A DNA stretch of 64,000 nucleotides from Deltaproteobacteria bacterium (lineage in GTDB: Bacteria > Myxococcota_A > UBA9160 > SZUA-336). Positions 1 through 7,348 of the stretch are shown here, in pieces; position 1 is the first letter of the stretch, and the number at the start of each line of letters is the position of its first letter. The position numbers were made by a program, and so were the translations under genes. Location of the stretch: the NCBI GenBank assembly GCA_029261925.1, contig JAJDAJ010000063.1, forward strand, positions 1 to 64,000, written 5' to 3'. The notes under the pieces were generated by a model, which was not told the DNA's origin, did not search any database, and was given only the letters and a program-made list of their open reading frames with translations.

Positions 1-93
1 ACATACAACGAGCAGTGGATGCTGGAGAAGTACGACTACCGGAGTCCCGCCCAGGTCCGACGCGACCTCGAACCGCTGGACGAGGTCGCGTGA
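1..93 (+). CDS. IS3-family transposase (integrase-core OrfB), C-terminal 30 residues
   Basis: The frame is open from base 1 and stops at TGA 91-93, giving 30 residues. They match the C-terminal signature of IS3/IS481-type DDE transposases: an N-E-Q-W motif, then Y-R-S-P-A-Q-V-R. This tail follows the rve catalytic core and is not itself catalytic. The DDE residues and any frameshifting orfA lie upstream outside the window, so whether the enzyme is intact cannot be told. The assignment rests on the tail alone. Confidence 0.7.
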   Translation, partial: TYNEQWMLEKYDYRSPAQVRRDLEPLDEVA

Positions 94-110
94 CTGAGAA
101 TACGATCAAC

Positions 111-139
111 CCAGTGTCCAGGAATCCAGGGGCTCTACA
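111..139 (-). repeat. Probable terminal inverted repeat of the IS
   Basis: The 29-base segment downstream of the transposase stop reads, on the minus strand, TGTAGAGCCCC followed by TGGATTCCTGGACACTGG. This form is typical of IS3-family ends, which carry a conserved TGGACAC-type block. The partner repeat is not in the window. The exact inner boundary is uncertain. Confidence 0.5.
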
Positions 140-431
140 CAAAGGCTTTCGCGAAGATCAACTCACGAACGCCACGGGTCTCCTCAGAGATGGCGACGCG
201 AAGCGACTCATCAAGCAACCGGTTGTGAAACTCTCCCGCCAGGGAATCGAGGTCGCTGTGCGAGTCTGGCTTGAGGGCTATTTCGACGATGAACCCGTCG
301 CTAGCGGTTGCCCGTAGGCGCACATACGCACGATCGGTCAGCCAGTAGAGGGCGCCGAGGATCGCCCTCTGGCCGTACACCCGAGGATCGACCTCGATGC
401 GGCGTGCTTCGATGTCCCCGGCTGGGCTCAT
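135..431 (-). CDS. hxsD: His-Xaa-Ser system protein HxsD, 3' end replaced by IS sequence
   Basis: 98-residue protein of the HxsD family, an accessory protein of unknown biochemical role in the His-Xaa-Ser cassette, which normally also encodes HxsA and the radical SAM enzymes HxsB and HxsC. The family hallmark, an LLN(D)-x-x-LR-type motif, appears here as LLDESLRVAI, followed by a segment ending L-I-F-A-K-A-F typical of the family end. ATG at 431 lies 23 bases after the hxsA stop in the same direction, so the pair looks like one transcription unit. The last Val codon and TAG stop (135-137) are built from the IS terminus, so the native C-terminus has been cut or replaced. The core of the family appears complete. 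hxsB and hxsC are not visible and would be expected beyond the IS. Confidence 0.8.
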   Translation of the reverse strand: MSPAGDIEARRIEVDPRVYGQRAILGALYWLTDRAYVRLRATASDGFIVEIALKPDSHSDLDSLAGEFHNRLLDESLRVAISEETRGVRELIFAKAFV

Positions 432-456
432 GGACGGCTTCTCTACCTCACGTCTA

Positions 457-741
457 CTAGCCCGAGTAGCTGTAGTGCGAGTAGTGGGAGCTGTGAGAGC
501 TGTGGGAACGGTGGCTCGAGTGGCTTCGGTGGCTGTAGTGAGCCGCCGTCTGGACCTGCGACGCGGCTTCGTCGAGCATGAGGGCCGGAGCCACGTCGTC
601 CTGCGTTCTGAGAGAGAGGGAGGGCTCAGCAGGCACCGTGGGATGCGCAAACCCTAGGGCTAGGGAGGCGCTCGCCCCGTAGCCCAGAGTTCTGAGAGCC
701 CGGACGAGAGCCTCTCGCCGACGCTTGGAAAGATCGCCCAT
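457..741 (-). CDS. hxsA: His-Xaa-Ser repeat peptide precursor HxsA (short, HxsA2-like)
   Basis: 94-residue precursor. Residues 68-91 are eight consecutive His-Xaa-Ser triplets (X = Tyr, Arg or Ser), followed by Y-S-G and the stop. The first 20 residues are basic, and 20-35 are small and hydrophobic. In this family the HxS tract is thought to be the substrate of two radical SAM maturases; the product and its function are unknown. ATG 741 is preferred over the ATG at 843 because GGGAGG sits about eight bases upstream. Two stop codons in tandem end the gene (457-459 and 454-456). hxsD follows directly. The adjacent hxsD makes the assignment much stronger than a low-complexity His/Ser tract would be alone. 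Confidence 0.85.
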   Translation of the reverse strand: MGDLSKRRREALVRALRTLGYGASASLALGFAHPTVPAEPSLSLRTQDDVAPALMLDEAASQVQTAAHYSHRSHSSHRSHSSHSSHYSHYSYSG

Positions 742-1084
742 GCCGAATTCCTCCCAATAGACCCACCTAGAATACCTGAATGATGCCACCGGCGGGGCAA
801 GCAGGTCCATGACCCATTTGAGAGACGGCAGTACAAGCATCATGGGTCATGCCAACGCGACCAGGCCAAACCATGTCCAGCACGCGGATCCTCGGGCTGC
901 CAAGGGCAGTGCGAGGCGGGTCGGGTGGGGGTGCCGCGAAGCTGCGACTGCGGCCGCGGGAGCAGATATTTCCTTCTGCCCCCTCGCGAGTGCTGACCGA
1001 ATACTGACCGCGACCGCTGGACTTCTCCCGTGTCCGCACAAGTAGCTGGATTTGTAGGAAAATTATCGAGATTCTCGTAGTTGG
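742..1084. other. Intergenic stretch between hxsA and the tRNA fragment
   Basis: No convincing coding region is seen. It contains the hxsA ribosome-binding site and must hold the hxsA promoter. A TATTCT hexamer on the minus strand (769-774) could be a -10 element, without a well-spaced -35. It also contains a 10-bp inverted repeat (808-851). The rest down to the tRNA fragment has no feature I recognise. Confidence 0.5.
808..851. repeat. Perfect 10-bp inverted repeat with 24-nt spacer upstream of hxsA
   Basis: CATGACCCAT at 808-817 is mirrored exactly by ATGGGTCATG at 842-851. The long spacer makes a protein-bound site (two half-sites, regulator or recombination protein) more plausible than a terminator. 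It lies 67 bp upstream of the hxsA start and about 230 bp from the attachment-site fragment. Confidence 0.5.
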
Positions 1085-1145
1085 CCCGCGACTCAAAATC
1101 GCGTGGCCGCAAGGTCATGTGGGTTCGAGCCCCACCTCCGGCACC
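1085..1145 (+). other. 3' fragment of tRNA-Leu(CAA): probable island attachment site (att)
   Basis: The segment holds the 3' part of a tRNA-Leu: anticodon stem CGCGA/TCGCG around loop CTCAAAA (anticodon CAA at 1094-1096), a class II variable arm, a perfect T-arm GTGGG-TTCGAGC-CCCAC, and acceptor strand CTCCGGC followed by ACC. The 5' acceptor strand (GCCGGAG expected) and D-arm are absent upstream, so this is not a functional tRNA gene. Tyrosine recombinases that target tRNA genes leave such a 3' duplicate at the distal end of the inserted element. The orientation puts the island to the left, together with the HxS genes and the IS. Confidence 0.7.
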
Positions 1146-1362
1146 GCAGGCACGCAGGAGCGACGTGCACGCGGACCACACCTGCGGCGGAGGGTGCGCG
1201 GATACCTCGCGCGATACACGGGCTCGCCGAACGTGACCACGGGCAGGATCGCGAGAGCGTTGCTCCTCGTGGCGCTTGCCGCCCGACCCCGGCCAGGGCG
1301 CATGAGCGCGCACCCGTCCTCAGTAGCCCTTGATCTCGCCCGGCCGCGCAATGCGGCGCCGA

Positions 1363-2142
1363 TCAGGCTGACAGATCGATCGAGTCGGTGAAGGACGGCG
1401 GAACGTCGCCGGTCTTCTTGCCAGCCAGCGCGAAGTAGTAGAGCGGCTCGCCTTCGATCGAGAACCGGTGCCGGTACCGCTCGAGGCGATAGAGATCCAG
1501 GTATTCCGAGAAGATCAGCTCTCGAATGAGCTGCGAAAAGCCCGAGTCATCGCTCCGATCGAGAAAGGTCTCCTTCACATTGAAGGCAACCCAGGCGTCC
1601 TTGCCGATCGTGTTGAAGGCCTCGAGGAAGGCCGGCGCCGGGATGTCGCCAAAGCCGAGGGCGGCGACCGAGATCAGACAGTCACAGGCCCAGGACTTCA
1701 GCTGATCCCGCTCGAGGTCACTGAGCGAGCAGAAGTCCATCACATAGTAGTCGTCGTAGACTCCTGGCCGATCCCGCTCGGCGGCAGCCTGCGCCTCCGG
1801 GATGATGTCGACTCCGATCAGTCTCGAGACGCCCTGCTTCTTCAGCTCTTCGCCGGCCATCCCGTTTCCAGCGCCGAGATCGAGCACACGCAACTCGTTG
1901 AGTCCCTGATTGGATTGAGAGACCGAGTAGCGCAAGGCCTCCACGACAGTTTCTGGCGACTGGCACTTGAGCCGGTCGTAGACCACCTGTTCATAGAGAC
2001 CCGGAACGGCGAAGATCTGATCATAGTCGTGCAGCCGTATCCTCTGTCGTGATTCCTCGCTCAGGACGTCGAAGTAGACCTCGTCTTGACACAGCTCTCG
2101 CACATCCGTGGGCGGAAACTGGATCCGATGCCGCTTGGTCAC
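1363..2142 (-). CDS. Class I SAM-dependent methyltransferase
   Basis: 259-residue protein with a Rossmann-type methyltransferase fold. Motif I, VLDLGAGNGMAG, lies at about residues 86-97, and the acidic end of strand 2 is G-V-D-I at 110-113. The N-terminal 80 residues precede the SAM domain and may help bind substrate. The start is GTG 2142, supported by AGGAGAGG a few bases upstream. The substrate cannot be inferred; no biosynthetic partner lies alongside. It is the first gene to the right of the putative att site, and its codon use is a little less GC-biased than its neighbours, so an accessory origin is possible. Confidence 0.8.
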   Translation of the reverse strand: MTKRHRIQFPPTDVRELCQDEVYFDVLSEESRQRIRLHDYDQIFAVPGLYEQVVYDRLKCQSPETVVEALRYSVSQSNQGLNELRVLDLGAGNGMAGEELKKQGVSRLIGVDIIPEAQAAAERDRPGVYDDYYVMDFCSLSDLERDQLKSWACDCLISVAALGFGDIPAPAFLEAFNTIGKDAWVAFNVKETFLDRSDDSGFSQLIRELIFSEYLDLYRLERYRHRFSIEGEPLYYFALAGKKTGDVPPSFTDSIDLSA

Positions 2143-2640
2143 TGATGGCCTCTCCTGCGAGCTGGTTCAATCCAACATCGAAGCGTCGGTGCCTGTCAGC
2201 AGGCGGCCACGATGCGTGCCTCACGGGAGCTGGCATCCTTGCTGGCACGGTGGGGGCCGCCAACGTAACGCACTGAGAATGGTCTCGCTGAACGGAACGT
2301 GGTGATGAGCTGCCGATCCAGGCGGACCTGGCAGCGGAGGACTGACGTAGGTCCTGGCCATCCCTGGAATCTCCCTCGCGAGCGCCGACGCGATTGCAGC
2401 TGCTGGCGGTGCTGGCCAGGCGGCCACCTGCGGCGCGTCTGGGAGGCGACGATCCGCGCGCCCACGCCGACCGTCGGCCGCCCCGATGAGAGACTCCCTG
2501 CAGTCACCGATTCCGGCCCCGGTTCGGTGGTTTGCGCCGGTCCGCGCGGGTCAATGCGAGAAAATCCCCGCCCCGGGCTCCTACAGGCGTAGGCTGGCCC
2601 CGGGATTGCGGGCCTGCGGGCCCGGGCAGGAGGGATGGCG
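2143..2640. other. About 500 bp without a recognisable gene
   Basis: No open frame here looks like protein. A modest hairpin (CCAGG-CGGA-CCTGG at 2318-2331) is present. The segment separates two divergent genes, so it should contain both promoters. A strong AGGAGG (2628-2633) serves the next gene. Confidence 0.4.
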
Positions 2641-3939
2641 ATGCGACACGGGCGCGGACCGCTCTGGATCCTGGCACTGGGCCTGACGCTGCCCGCCGCG
2701 CACGCGGCGGCCCAGGCGCTCGCGGCGGGAGATCTGCTGGTTCGCGGATCCTGGAGCGGCGACGCGTTCGCCACGTCCGGGCTGTACCGCCTCGCGCCCG
2801 ACGGTGTGGCTGACCCGGCGCGTGTCTGCGTCGACGACTACCCGCACTTCGACTTCGACGACGGCGGTGACCTCATCGCGCTCACGAGCGGGCTGGCCCT
2901 GGTTCGCCTCGATCCCGACAGCTGCATCGAGACGGTCATCGCGAGCAGTGGGCAGGCGGACCTGACCAGCGCTCAGGATCTGCTGGTCGCGGACGGCTTC
3001 GCCTACGTGAGCGAGGCGACGAGCAACATCTCGGGCGTGATCCGGATCGATCTCGCCACGGGCGCACGCGACGTCTTCTTCAACGGCTCGGGTCTCGCCG
3101 GGACGACGGAGCCGGGGATCGAGCTCGCTTTTCCCGCGCGCCTGGCACGATCCGTGGACGGCTGGCTCTACCTCGCCGATCTCACCTTCGGCGCCGGGCA
3201 GGTGGTCGGCATCAACCCGGACCCGAGCAACCCGGCGCCGGGCTCGGATCCGGCCGACTGCTCCACGCTTCCGGCGGCCTGTGTGGCGATCAGCCTGAAC
3301 GGCCTGAACTTCGGCACGCCCTACGGCCTGGCGGCCGGCGCGGGCGAGCTCTTCGTGCACCACATCGGCCTGTTCATGCAGCGCTTCGACGAGCCCGTCG
3401 CTGACCCCGACGCGATCGGCGCGACCTGGTCGATCGGCGTGCCGTTGCCGGAGCGAGCCGACATCGAGGTGGGACCGGACGGCAGCGTGTTCGCGTCCGC
3501 GGGCAACACCTTTCCGAGCGCGCAGTCGGTCGCGGTCGTGGCTCCGGGGGGCGGGACGGCCCAGGAGCTCTACGGCCCCGGGGATGGCTTCGCGGCGCTG
3601 GGTACGCTGGCGATCGCACCGGGAGCCGGTGGTGCCGACCGCGACGGCGACGGGATCCCGGACGCCGAGGATCTCTGCCCCGACTACGCGTCGGCCGACA
3701 ACGCCGACGCGGACGGGAACGGGATCGGCAATGTCTGCGAGTGCGGCGACCAGAACGGCGACGGATTGGTGGACGTGAGCGACATCCTGGACATCAACGC
3801 CACGATCTTCGGGCTGCTGCCCGTGAGCCCGCTCTGCGACGCCAACGACGACGGCGCGTGCAACATCGGGGACATCCTGGCGGTCAACGCCAGGATCTTC
3901 GGAGCCCAGGCCTTCTGCGCGAGGTATCCCGCGCCGTAG
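2641..3939 (+). CDS. Exported protein with thrombospondin-3 repeat and dockerin-like C-terminal tail
   Basis: 432-residue exported protein. A signal peptide covers roughly residues 1-23, ending in an A-H-A-A-A-Q-A region. A long extracellular domain follows with no catalytic motif I recognise; it has a beta-propeller-like rhythm. From about residue 333 come Ca2+-binding motifs: a thrombospondin type 3 block (D-R-D-G-D-G-I-P-D-A-E-D), then two dockerin-like EF-hand segments (D-Q-N-G-D-G and D-A-N-D-D-G-A). ATG 2641 is chosen over ATG 2635 because AGGAGG at 2628-2633 is seven bases from the former and only one from the latter. It converges on a gene whose last 90 residues are clearly paralogous. 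Dockerin-like tails can mediate protein docking or Ca2+-dependent stability; no cohesin is seen nearby. Confidence 0.75.
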   Translation: MRHGRGPLWILALGLTLPAAHAAAQALAAGDLLVRGSWSGDAFATSGLYRLAPDGVADPARVCVDDYPHFDFDDGGDLIALTSGLALVRLDPDSCIETVIASSGQADLTSAQDLLVADGFAYVSEATSNISGVIRIDLATGARDVFFNGSGLAGTTEPGIELAFPARLARSVDGWLYLADLTFGAGQVVGINPDPSNPAPGSDPADCSTLPAACVAISLNGLNFGTPYGLAAGAGELFVHHIGLFMQRFDEPVADPDAIGATWSIGVPLPERADIEVGPDGSVFASAGNTFPSAQSVAVVAPGGGTAQELYGPGDGFAALGTLAIAPGAGGADRDGDGIPDAEDLCPDYASADNADADGNGIGNVCECGDQNGDGLVDVSDILDINATIFGLLPVSPLCDANDDGACNIGDILAVNARIFGAQAFCARYPAP

Positions 3940-4082
3940 CTCCGGGCCGTCGAGACGTGCGTGCGCTGCCGTTTCAGGGTGCCGGCGACTGCTGGCAGAA
4001 CGTCGGCGCGCCGAAGAGGCGGGCATTCACGCCGAGGATGTCGCCGATGTTGCACGCCCCGTCGTCGTTGGCGTCGCACAGG
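3832..4082. repeat. Inverted pair of paralogous dockerin-like coding segments
   Basis: Bases 3832-3906 (plus strand) and 4011-4082 (read on the minus strand) encode almost the same 24-residue dockerin-like segment, including L-C-D-A-N-D-D-G-A-C-N-I-G-D-I-L, with high nucleotide identity. Because the two genes converge, the copies form an imperfect inverted repeat around about 100 bp. Confidence 0.65.
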
Positions 4083-4861
4083 GCCGAAGCCGGCTCGATC
4101 TCGAAGACGACGTTGTTGATCGCCAGGATGTCGGAGATGTTGATCGTGCCGTCGCCGTTCTGGTCGCCGCACTCGCAGGCATCGCCGATGCCGTTGCCGT
4201 CGGTGTCGACCTGCGTGTTCGGCCAGGCCGGGCAGTTGTCCTCGGCGTCGGGCACGCCGTCGCCGTCCCCGTCGCCGCCCGGAGCCATCCCGCCCACGGT
4301 GACGGTCACGTTGGCCGGGAAGTTCGAGAAGATGAGCTGGGCCTGGCCGGGCACGAAGGGCACGGCCGGCAGGCGATCGTCGGAGAGCATGTCGGGCGGG
4401 TCGAAGTCCAGGAAGTCCATCGAGATCAGGGTCGGGGTCATGCCCTCGAGCGTGCCGACGATCGTGTCGCCCACGCTGCTCTGCACGGCAGTGCCCACGT
4501 CGTCGATGCCGGGCAGGTTGGTCACGCTGACCACCGCGAAGGCCCCGCCGGTGCCCTCGAAGAAGCGGCCACTCTCGACGAACTCGATCGTGAAGGAGAT
4601 CGAGGCGTCCTCGAAGATGCTGAAGTCCGGATTGGCGATGGTGCTCGCCGTCTCGGGGGCCAGCGGGTCGTAGGTCAGCGAGATGTTCACCGTCTCGCCG
4701 AGCGTGAACTCGTCGTCGATCGTGTCGGACCCGAACGGCAGGATGTCGGTCACGGGGCCCGAGTAGTCGAAGGTGAACAGCGCACCGGCGCGCGAGCTGG
4801 ACGGAACGACGAGCGCCGCCATCAGGGCAACGGCAAGGGCCAGGGGTCGCAGCTGGAGCAT
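3974..4861 (-). CDS. Exported protein with thrombospondin-3 repeat and dockerin-like tail
   Basis: 295 residues. The signal peptide spans residues 1-25, with a hydrophobic ALAVALMAALVV core and a probable S-R-A cleavage site. The central part is beta-rich (T-F-D-Y-S-G start, D-F-L-D-F repeats) and resembles the secreted domains often seen on PEP-CTERM-type proteins, but no anchor follows. The C-terminus has a thrombospondin-3 Ca2+ block (G-D-G-D-G-V-P-D-A-E-D-N-C-P) and two dockerin-like EF-hands, nearly the same as those in the convergent upstream gene. Likely role: extracellular or surface protein secreted via Sec and possibly the T2SS encoded in this window. The function of the central domain is unknown. 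Confidence 0.75.
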   Translation of the reverse strand: MLQLRPLALAVALMAALVVPSSSRAGALFTFDYSGPVTDILPFGSDTIDDEFTLGETVNISLTYDPLAPETASTIANPDFSIFEDASISFTIEFVESGRFFEGTGGAFAVVSVTNLPGIDDVGTAVQSSVGDTIVGTLEGMTPTLISMDFLDFDPPDMLSDDRLPAVPFVPGQAQLIFSNFPANVTVTVGGMAPGGDGDGDGVPDAEDNCPAWPNTQVDTDGNGIGDACECGDQNGDGTINISDILAINNVVFEIEPASALCDANDDGACNIGDILGVNARLFGAPTFCQQSPAP

Positions 4862-4959
4862 GGGGAGTCCTCGGGTGTCGGCGTCGGGGATCGGGGCCGG
4901 TCGTGGGGTTCGCGCCCCATCCTATGCGATCGGGGCCGGGCGCGGGAAGGGCTCCCGGG

Positions 4960-5739
4960 CTAGCGCATCAGGCCCTGGCCCATGTAGCGCAGCGCCTCGG
5001 CGTTGCCGGGGCTCAGTCCGAGCACCTGGCCGAAGGTCTCCAGCGCCTGCGCGGTGTTCCCGGTCTGCCAGTAGGCCTTCCCCAGGTCGAGCAGGGCGGG
5101 GACATCCCGGGGCCGCTCGCGGACGTAGCGGGCCAGCAGGTCGCTGGCGACGCTCGCGTCGCCGCGCTCGAGCGCCTGGCGAGCCACCCGCGAGATCTCT
5201 CCGAGCAGCTCGGCGCCGCCGCCGTCGCCGCGGCGCAGACCGTCCAGCAGCACGCGCCCGGCGGCGGCGAGGTCGCCGTTGCCGGAATGGGCCTGCGCCA
5301 GGCCGAGATAGCCCCGGGGATCCCCGGGGCGCAGGGTCAGGTACTCGGCCAGCCGCGTGACGGCGTCGCCGAGCTGACCCGCGCGCAGCGCCGCCAGGCC
5401 GCCGCCCAGCAGCGCCCGTCCCAGCGTCTCCCCGGTCTCGCCCTGCTCCGGCGCCAGCTCGAAGGCGCGGCGGGCGTTCGTGATCGCGGGCAGCCAGTCC
5501 GCCATCGCGAGCAGCGAGCGCGCCATGTACAGGTACGCGAGCCAGTGTCCGGGGTCGCGGCGGATCACCTCGTCGAAGCGCGCGATCGACTCGGCGTAGC
5601 TGCCGGCCTCGTACAGGGAGACGCCGTCGCTCATCAGGGCCTCGATCGAGCGCTGGAACAGGGTCGCGCAGCCGGGCATCACGGCGAGAGCGAGTGCGAG
5701 CGCGAGCGCCCGGCGCCGCAGGCGCAGCGGTTCGGACAT
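4960..5739 (-). CDS. TPR-repeat lipoprotein
   Basis: 259 residues. The basic, Leu/Ala-rich N-terminus ends in V-M-P-G-C (Cys24), a lipobox, so the protein should be a periplasmic lipoprotein. The remainder consists of tetratricopeptide repeats (for example residues around L-Y-E-A-G-S-Y-A-E-S-I-A-R-F and A-Y-W-Q-T-G-N-T-A-Q-A-L), which mediate protein-protein contacts. ATG 5739 is chosen because a GGGGAG motif precedes it and the signal peptide starts there. It lies 32 bp downstream of the SnoaL-like gene in the same direction. Partners are unknown. Confidence 0.75.
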   Translation of the reverse strand: MSEPLRLRRRALALALALAVMPGCATLFQRSIEALMSDGVSLYEAGSYAESIARFDEVIRRDPGHWLAYLYMARSLLAMADWLPAITNARRAFELAPEQGETGETLGRALLGGGLAALRAGQLGDAVTRLAEYLTLRPGDPRGYLGLAQAHSGNGDLAAAGRVLLDGLRRGDGGGAELLGEISRVARQALERGDASVASDLLARYVRERPRDVPALLDLGKAYWQTGNTAQALETFGQVLGLSPGNAEALRYMGQGLMR

Positions 5740-5771
5740 GGATCGGCTCTCCCCGGCCGCGCGAGCGTCGC

Positions 5772-6185
5772 TCAGAACGGCGACTCGAGCAGCGTCACGC
5801 GGCGTGCGCGGAACCGCCAGCGGCCCGCGTCGCGCAGGTACTCGTCCTCGTAGAAGCCGACGCCGGTGCGCCGCTCCCCGTCCACCGTCATGCGGATCTC
5901 GACGCTGCAGCGCCCGCGGGCGCGATCGCCCTCGATGTCGAAGACGTGATTGTGGATGAAGGGCAGGGGGCGCCCGCCCGGCAGCGTGTCGGCGAGGTAC
6001 TGCCGGATGGCGTCGCGACCCTGGACCTCGCCCGTGCCCACGCCGGCGTCGAAGGCGCCATCCTTCGTGTACAGCTCGGCCACCGCGTCCGCGTCCTGGC
6101 GCCACACGGCGTCGCAGTAGCGCAGCGGCAGCTCGCGGATCGCCTCGCGATCCGCCATCTCCTCGACCCTCTCTGCGCTCGACAT
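5772..6185 (-). CDS. SnoaL-like / NTF2-fold protein
   Basis: 137-residue protein of the nuclear-transport-factor-2 fold (SnoaL_4-like). It begins with a helix (R-E-A-I-R-E-L-P-L-R-Y-C-D-A) and continues with the characteristic D-A-D-A-V-A-E-L-Y-T-K-D-G-A-F segment and a beta-sheet half ending R-W-R-F-R-A-R-R-V. Members act as small isomerases, cyclases or dehydratases, or as binding modules; often they are linked to aromatic or steroid metabolism. ATG 6185 is preferred because CAGGAG lies eight bases upstream. The nearby amidohydrolases suggest degradation of ring compounds, but this is inference. Confidence 0.75.
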   Translation of the reverse strand: MSSAERVEEMADREAIRELPLRYCDAVWRQDADAVAELYTKDGAFDAGVGTGEVQGRDAIRQYLADTLPGGRPLPFIHNHVFDIEGDRARGRCSVEIRMTVDGERRTGVGFYEDEYLRDAGRWRFRARRVTLLESPF

Positions 6186-6288
6186 CGGCGTCACTCCTGG
6201 CATCCGCAGCAGCGGACGCGCGCGCTTGCGCCAGTGTACGCGACCCTGGCGCAGCGCGCGGGGCACCGCTCCCGGTCGTGTTGGAGGC

Positions 6289-7242
6289 TCAGGGGGTCAG
6301 CCCGCAGGCGTGCATGCAGTCGTCGAGCGTGTCGAAGCGGTTCTCGTTGCCCCCGCAGCCGCCCCAGACGAACGGCTCGCAGCTGCCCGTGTCCCCGTCG
6401 AAGTGGTAGCGCAGGAAGGCCGCGGTGCATTCGCCGGTCTCCGCCGGAAGCTCGCAGCGATCGGACCGCGGGCAGGCGCCGGTGCACTCCTCGTACGTCT
6501 CGAAGTTGTTGGCGTTCCCGCCGCAGCCGCCGTACGTGAACATCGCGCACTGGTCGGTGAACGCGTCGTGGTACCAGCGCGGGATCGCCGCCGCGCAGAG
6601 ACCCGGCTCGGCCGGGAGCTCGCAGCGATCGGCGGGTGGGCAGGCGCCCTCGCAGGCCTCGCGGCTCTCGAAGTTGTTCGCGTTGCCCCCGCAGCCGCCC
6701 CAGGTGAAGGTCTGGCACTGCCCCGTGCCCGCGTCGTGGAACCAGCGCGGCACGATCGCGTCGCAGGGACCGACGTCGGGCGGGAGCTCGCAGACGCCGT
6801 CGGGCACGCACTGCGCCACGGGCGGACAGGGCGCGCGAACGCAGACCACGTCGGTTAGCTCGCAGTGGCTGCCGGCCTCGCACTCGAAGCCGTTGCAGGT
6901 GTCGGCGCAGAACGCCTCACCGGTCGGCTCGTACACGCGGCACTCCTGCCAGGGCTGGCAGGTGCTGTCGGCGCAGGGGTCCGTGCAGCGGCTCAGCTCC
7001 TCCTGGCAGGTCATCAGCTGCTCGTGGAGCTTTCCGGCGCGGTGGCGGCAGCGCGCGAGCCCCTGGCGATAGGTCCGGGCGCGCCGGACCTCGCGCTCGA
7101 GCCCGGCGATGCGGGCCTCGAGCAGGGCGACGTGCTGCTCCTGCACCGCGCAGACGTCCCCGTCCTGGGCCCCGGCCGTGCCGGGCAGAAGTGGAGTGAG
7201 CGCGAGCGCTGCCACGATCGCGAGCATGATCCGTACCATCAT
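6289..7242 (-). CDS. Exported protein with three Kunitz/BPTI domains
   Basis: 317 residues. The signal peptide (1-25, cleavage at A-G-A/Q) is followed by a coiled-coil-like helix (about 36-82), then a Cys-rich segment (86-146). Three tandem Kunitz domains occupy about 151-201, 207-257 and 263-313. Each has six Cys and the family core with F-x-W/Y-G-G-C-G-G-N and N-F or R-F. Kunitz domains usually inhibit serine proteases through the P1 residue after the second Cys. Here the P1 positions are Asp, Ala and Thr, not Lys/Arg, so trypsin inhibition is not expected; elastase-like or non-inhibitory binding is possible. GGGAGGG precedes tandem ATG codons at 7242 and 7239, so either could be the start. 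The domain type is rare in bacteria. Confidence 0.85.
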   Translation of the reverse strand: MMVRIMLAIVAALALTPLLPGTAGAQDGDVCAVQEQHVALLEARIAGLEREVRRARTYRQGLARCRHRAGKLHEQLMTCQEELSRCTDPCADSTCQPWQECRVYEPTGEAFCADTCNGFECEAGSHCELTDVVCVRAPCPPVAQCVPDGVCELPPDVGPCDAIVPRWFHDAGTGQCQTFTWGGCGGNANNFESREACEGACPPADRCELPAEPGLCAAAIPRWYHDAFTDQCAMFTYGGCGGNANNFETYEECTGACPRSDRCELPAETGECTAAFLRYHFDGDTGSCEPFVWGGCGGNENRFDTLDDCMHACGLTP

Positions 7243-7348
7243 CCCTCCCGTTTTCCAGCGAGCCCCGCGGGCGCAGTGTACGCTGCGGCGGCCGGGGTCC
7301 GCGACATTTATCGGGTCACCGCGATCCCGGGGTGCCCGCTGCCGCCTG

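Larger units (their letters stand above)
1..139 (+). mobile_element. Right end of an IS3-like insertion sequence
   Basis: The first 93 bases encode the C-terminus of an integrase-type transposase. They are followed by about 45 bases that end in a typical IS3-family terminus. Read inwards from base 139 on the minus strand, the end begins TGTAGAGCCCC and continues with a TGGACACT-like block. The left end lies outside the window, so neither target duplication nor exact family group can be confirmed. The element sits against the 3' end of hxsD. Confidence 0.65.

Noticed and set aside
840-1313. Minus-strand frame with a G-G-G-A-R-T-H-M-T-L-R-P-R stretch
   Set aside because: It crosses the tRNA-Leu fragment. 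This motif is a common artefact of translating tRNA sequence and does not indicate a protein.
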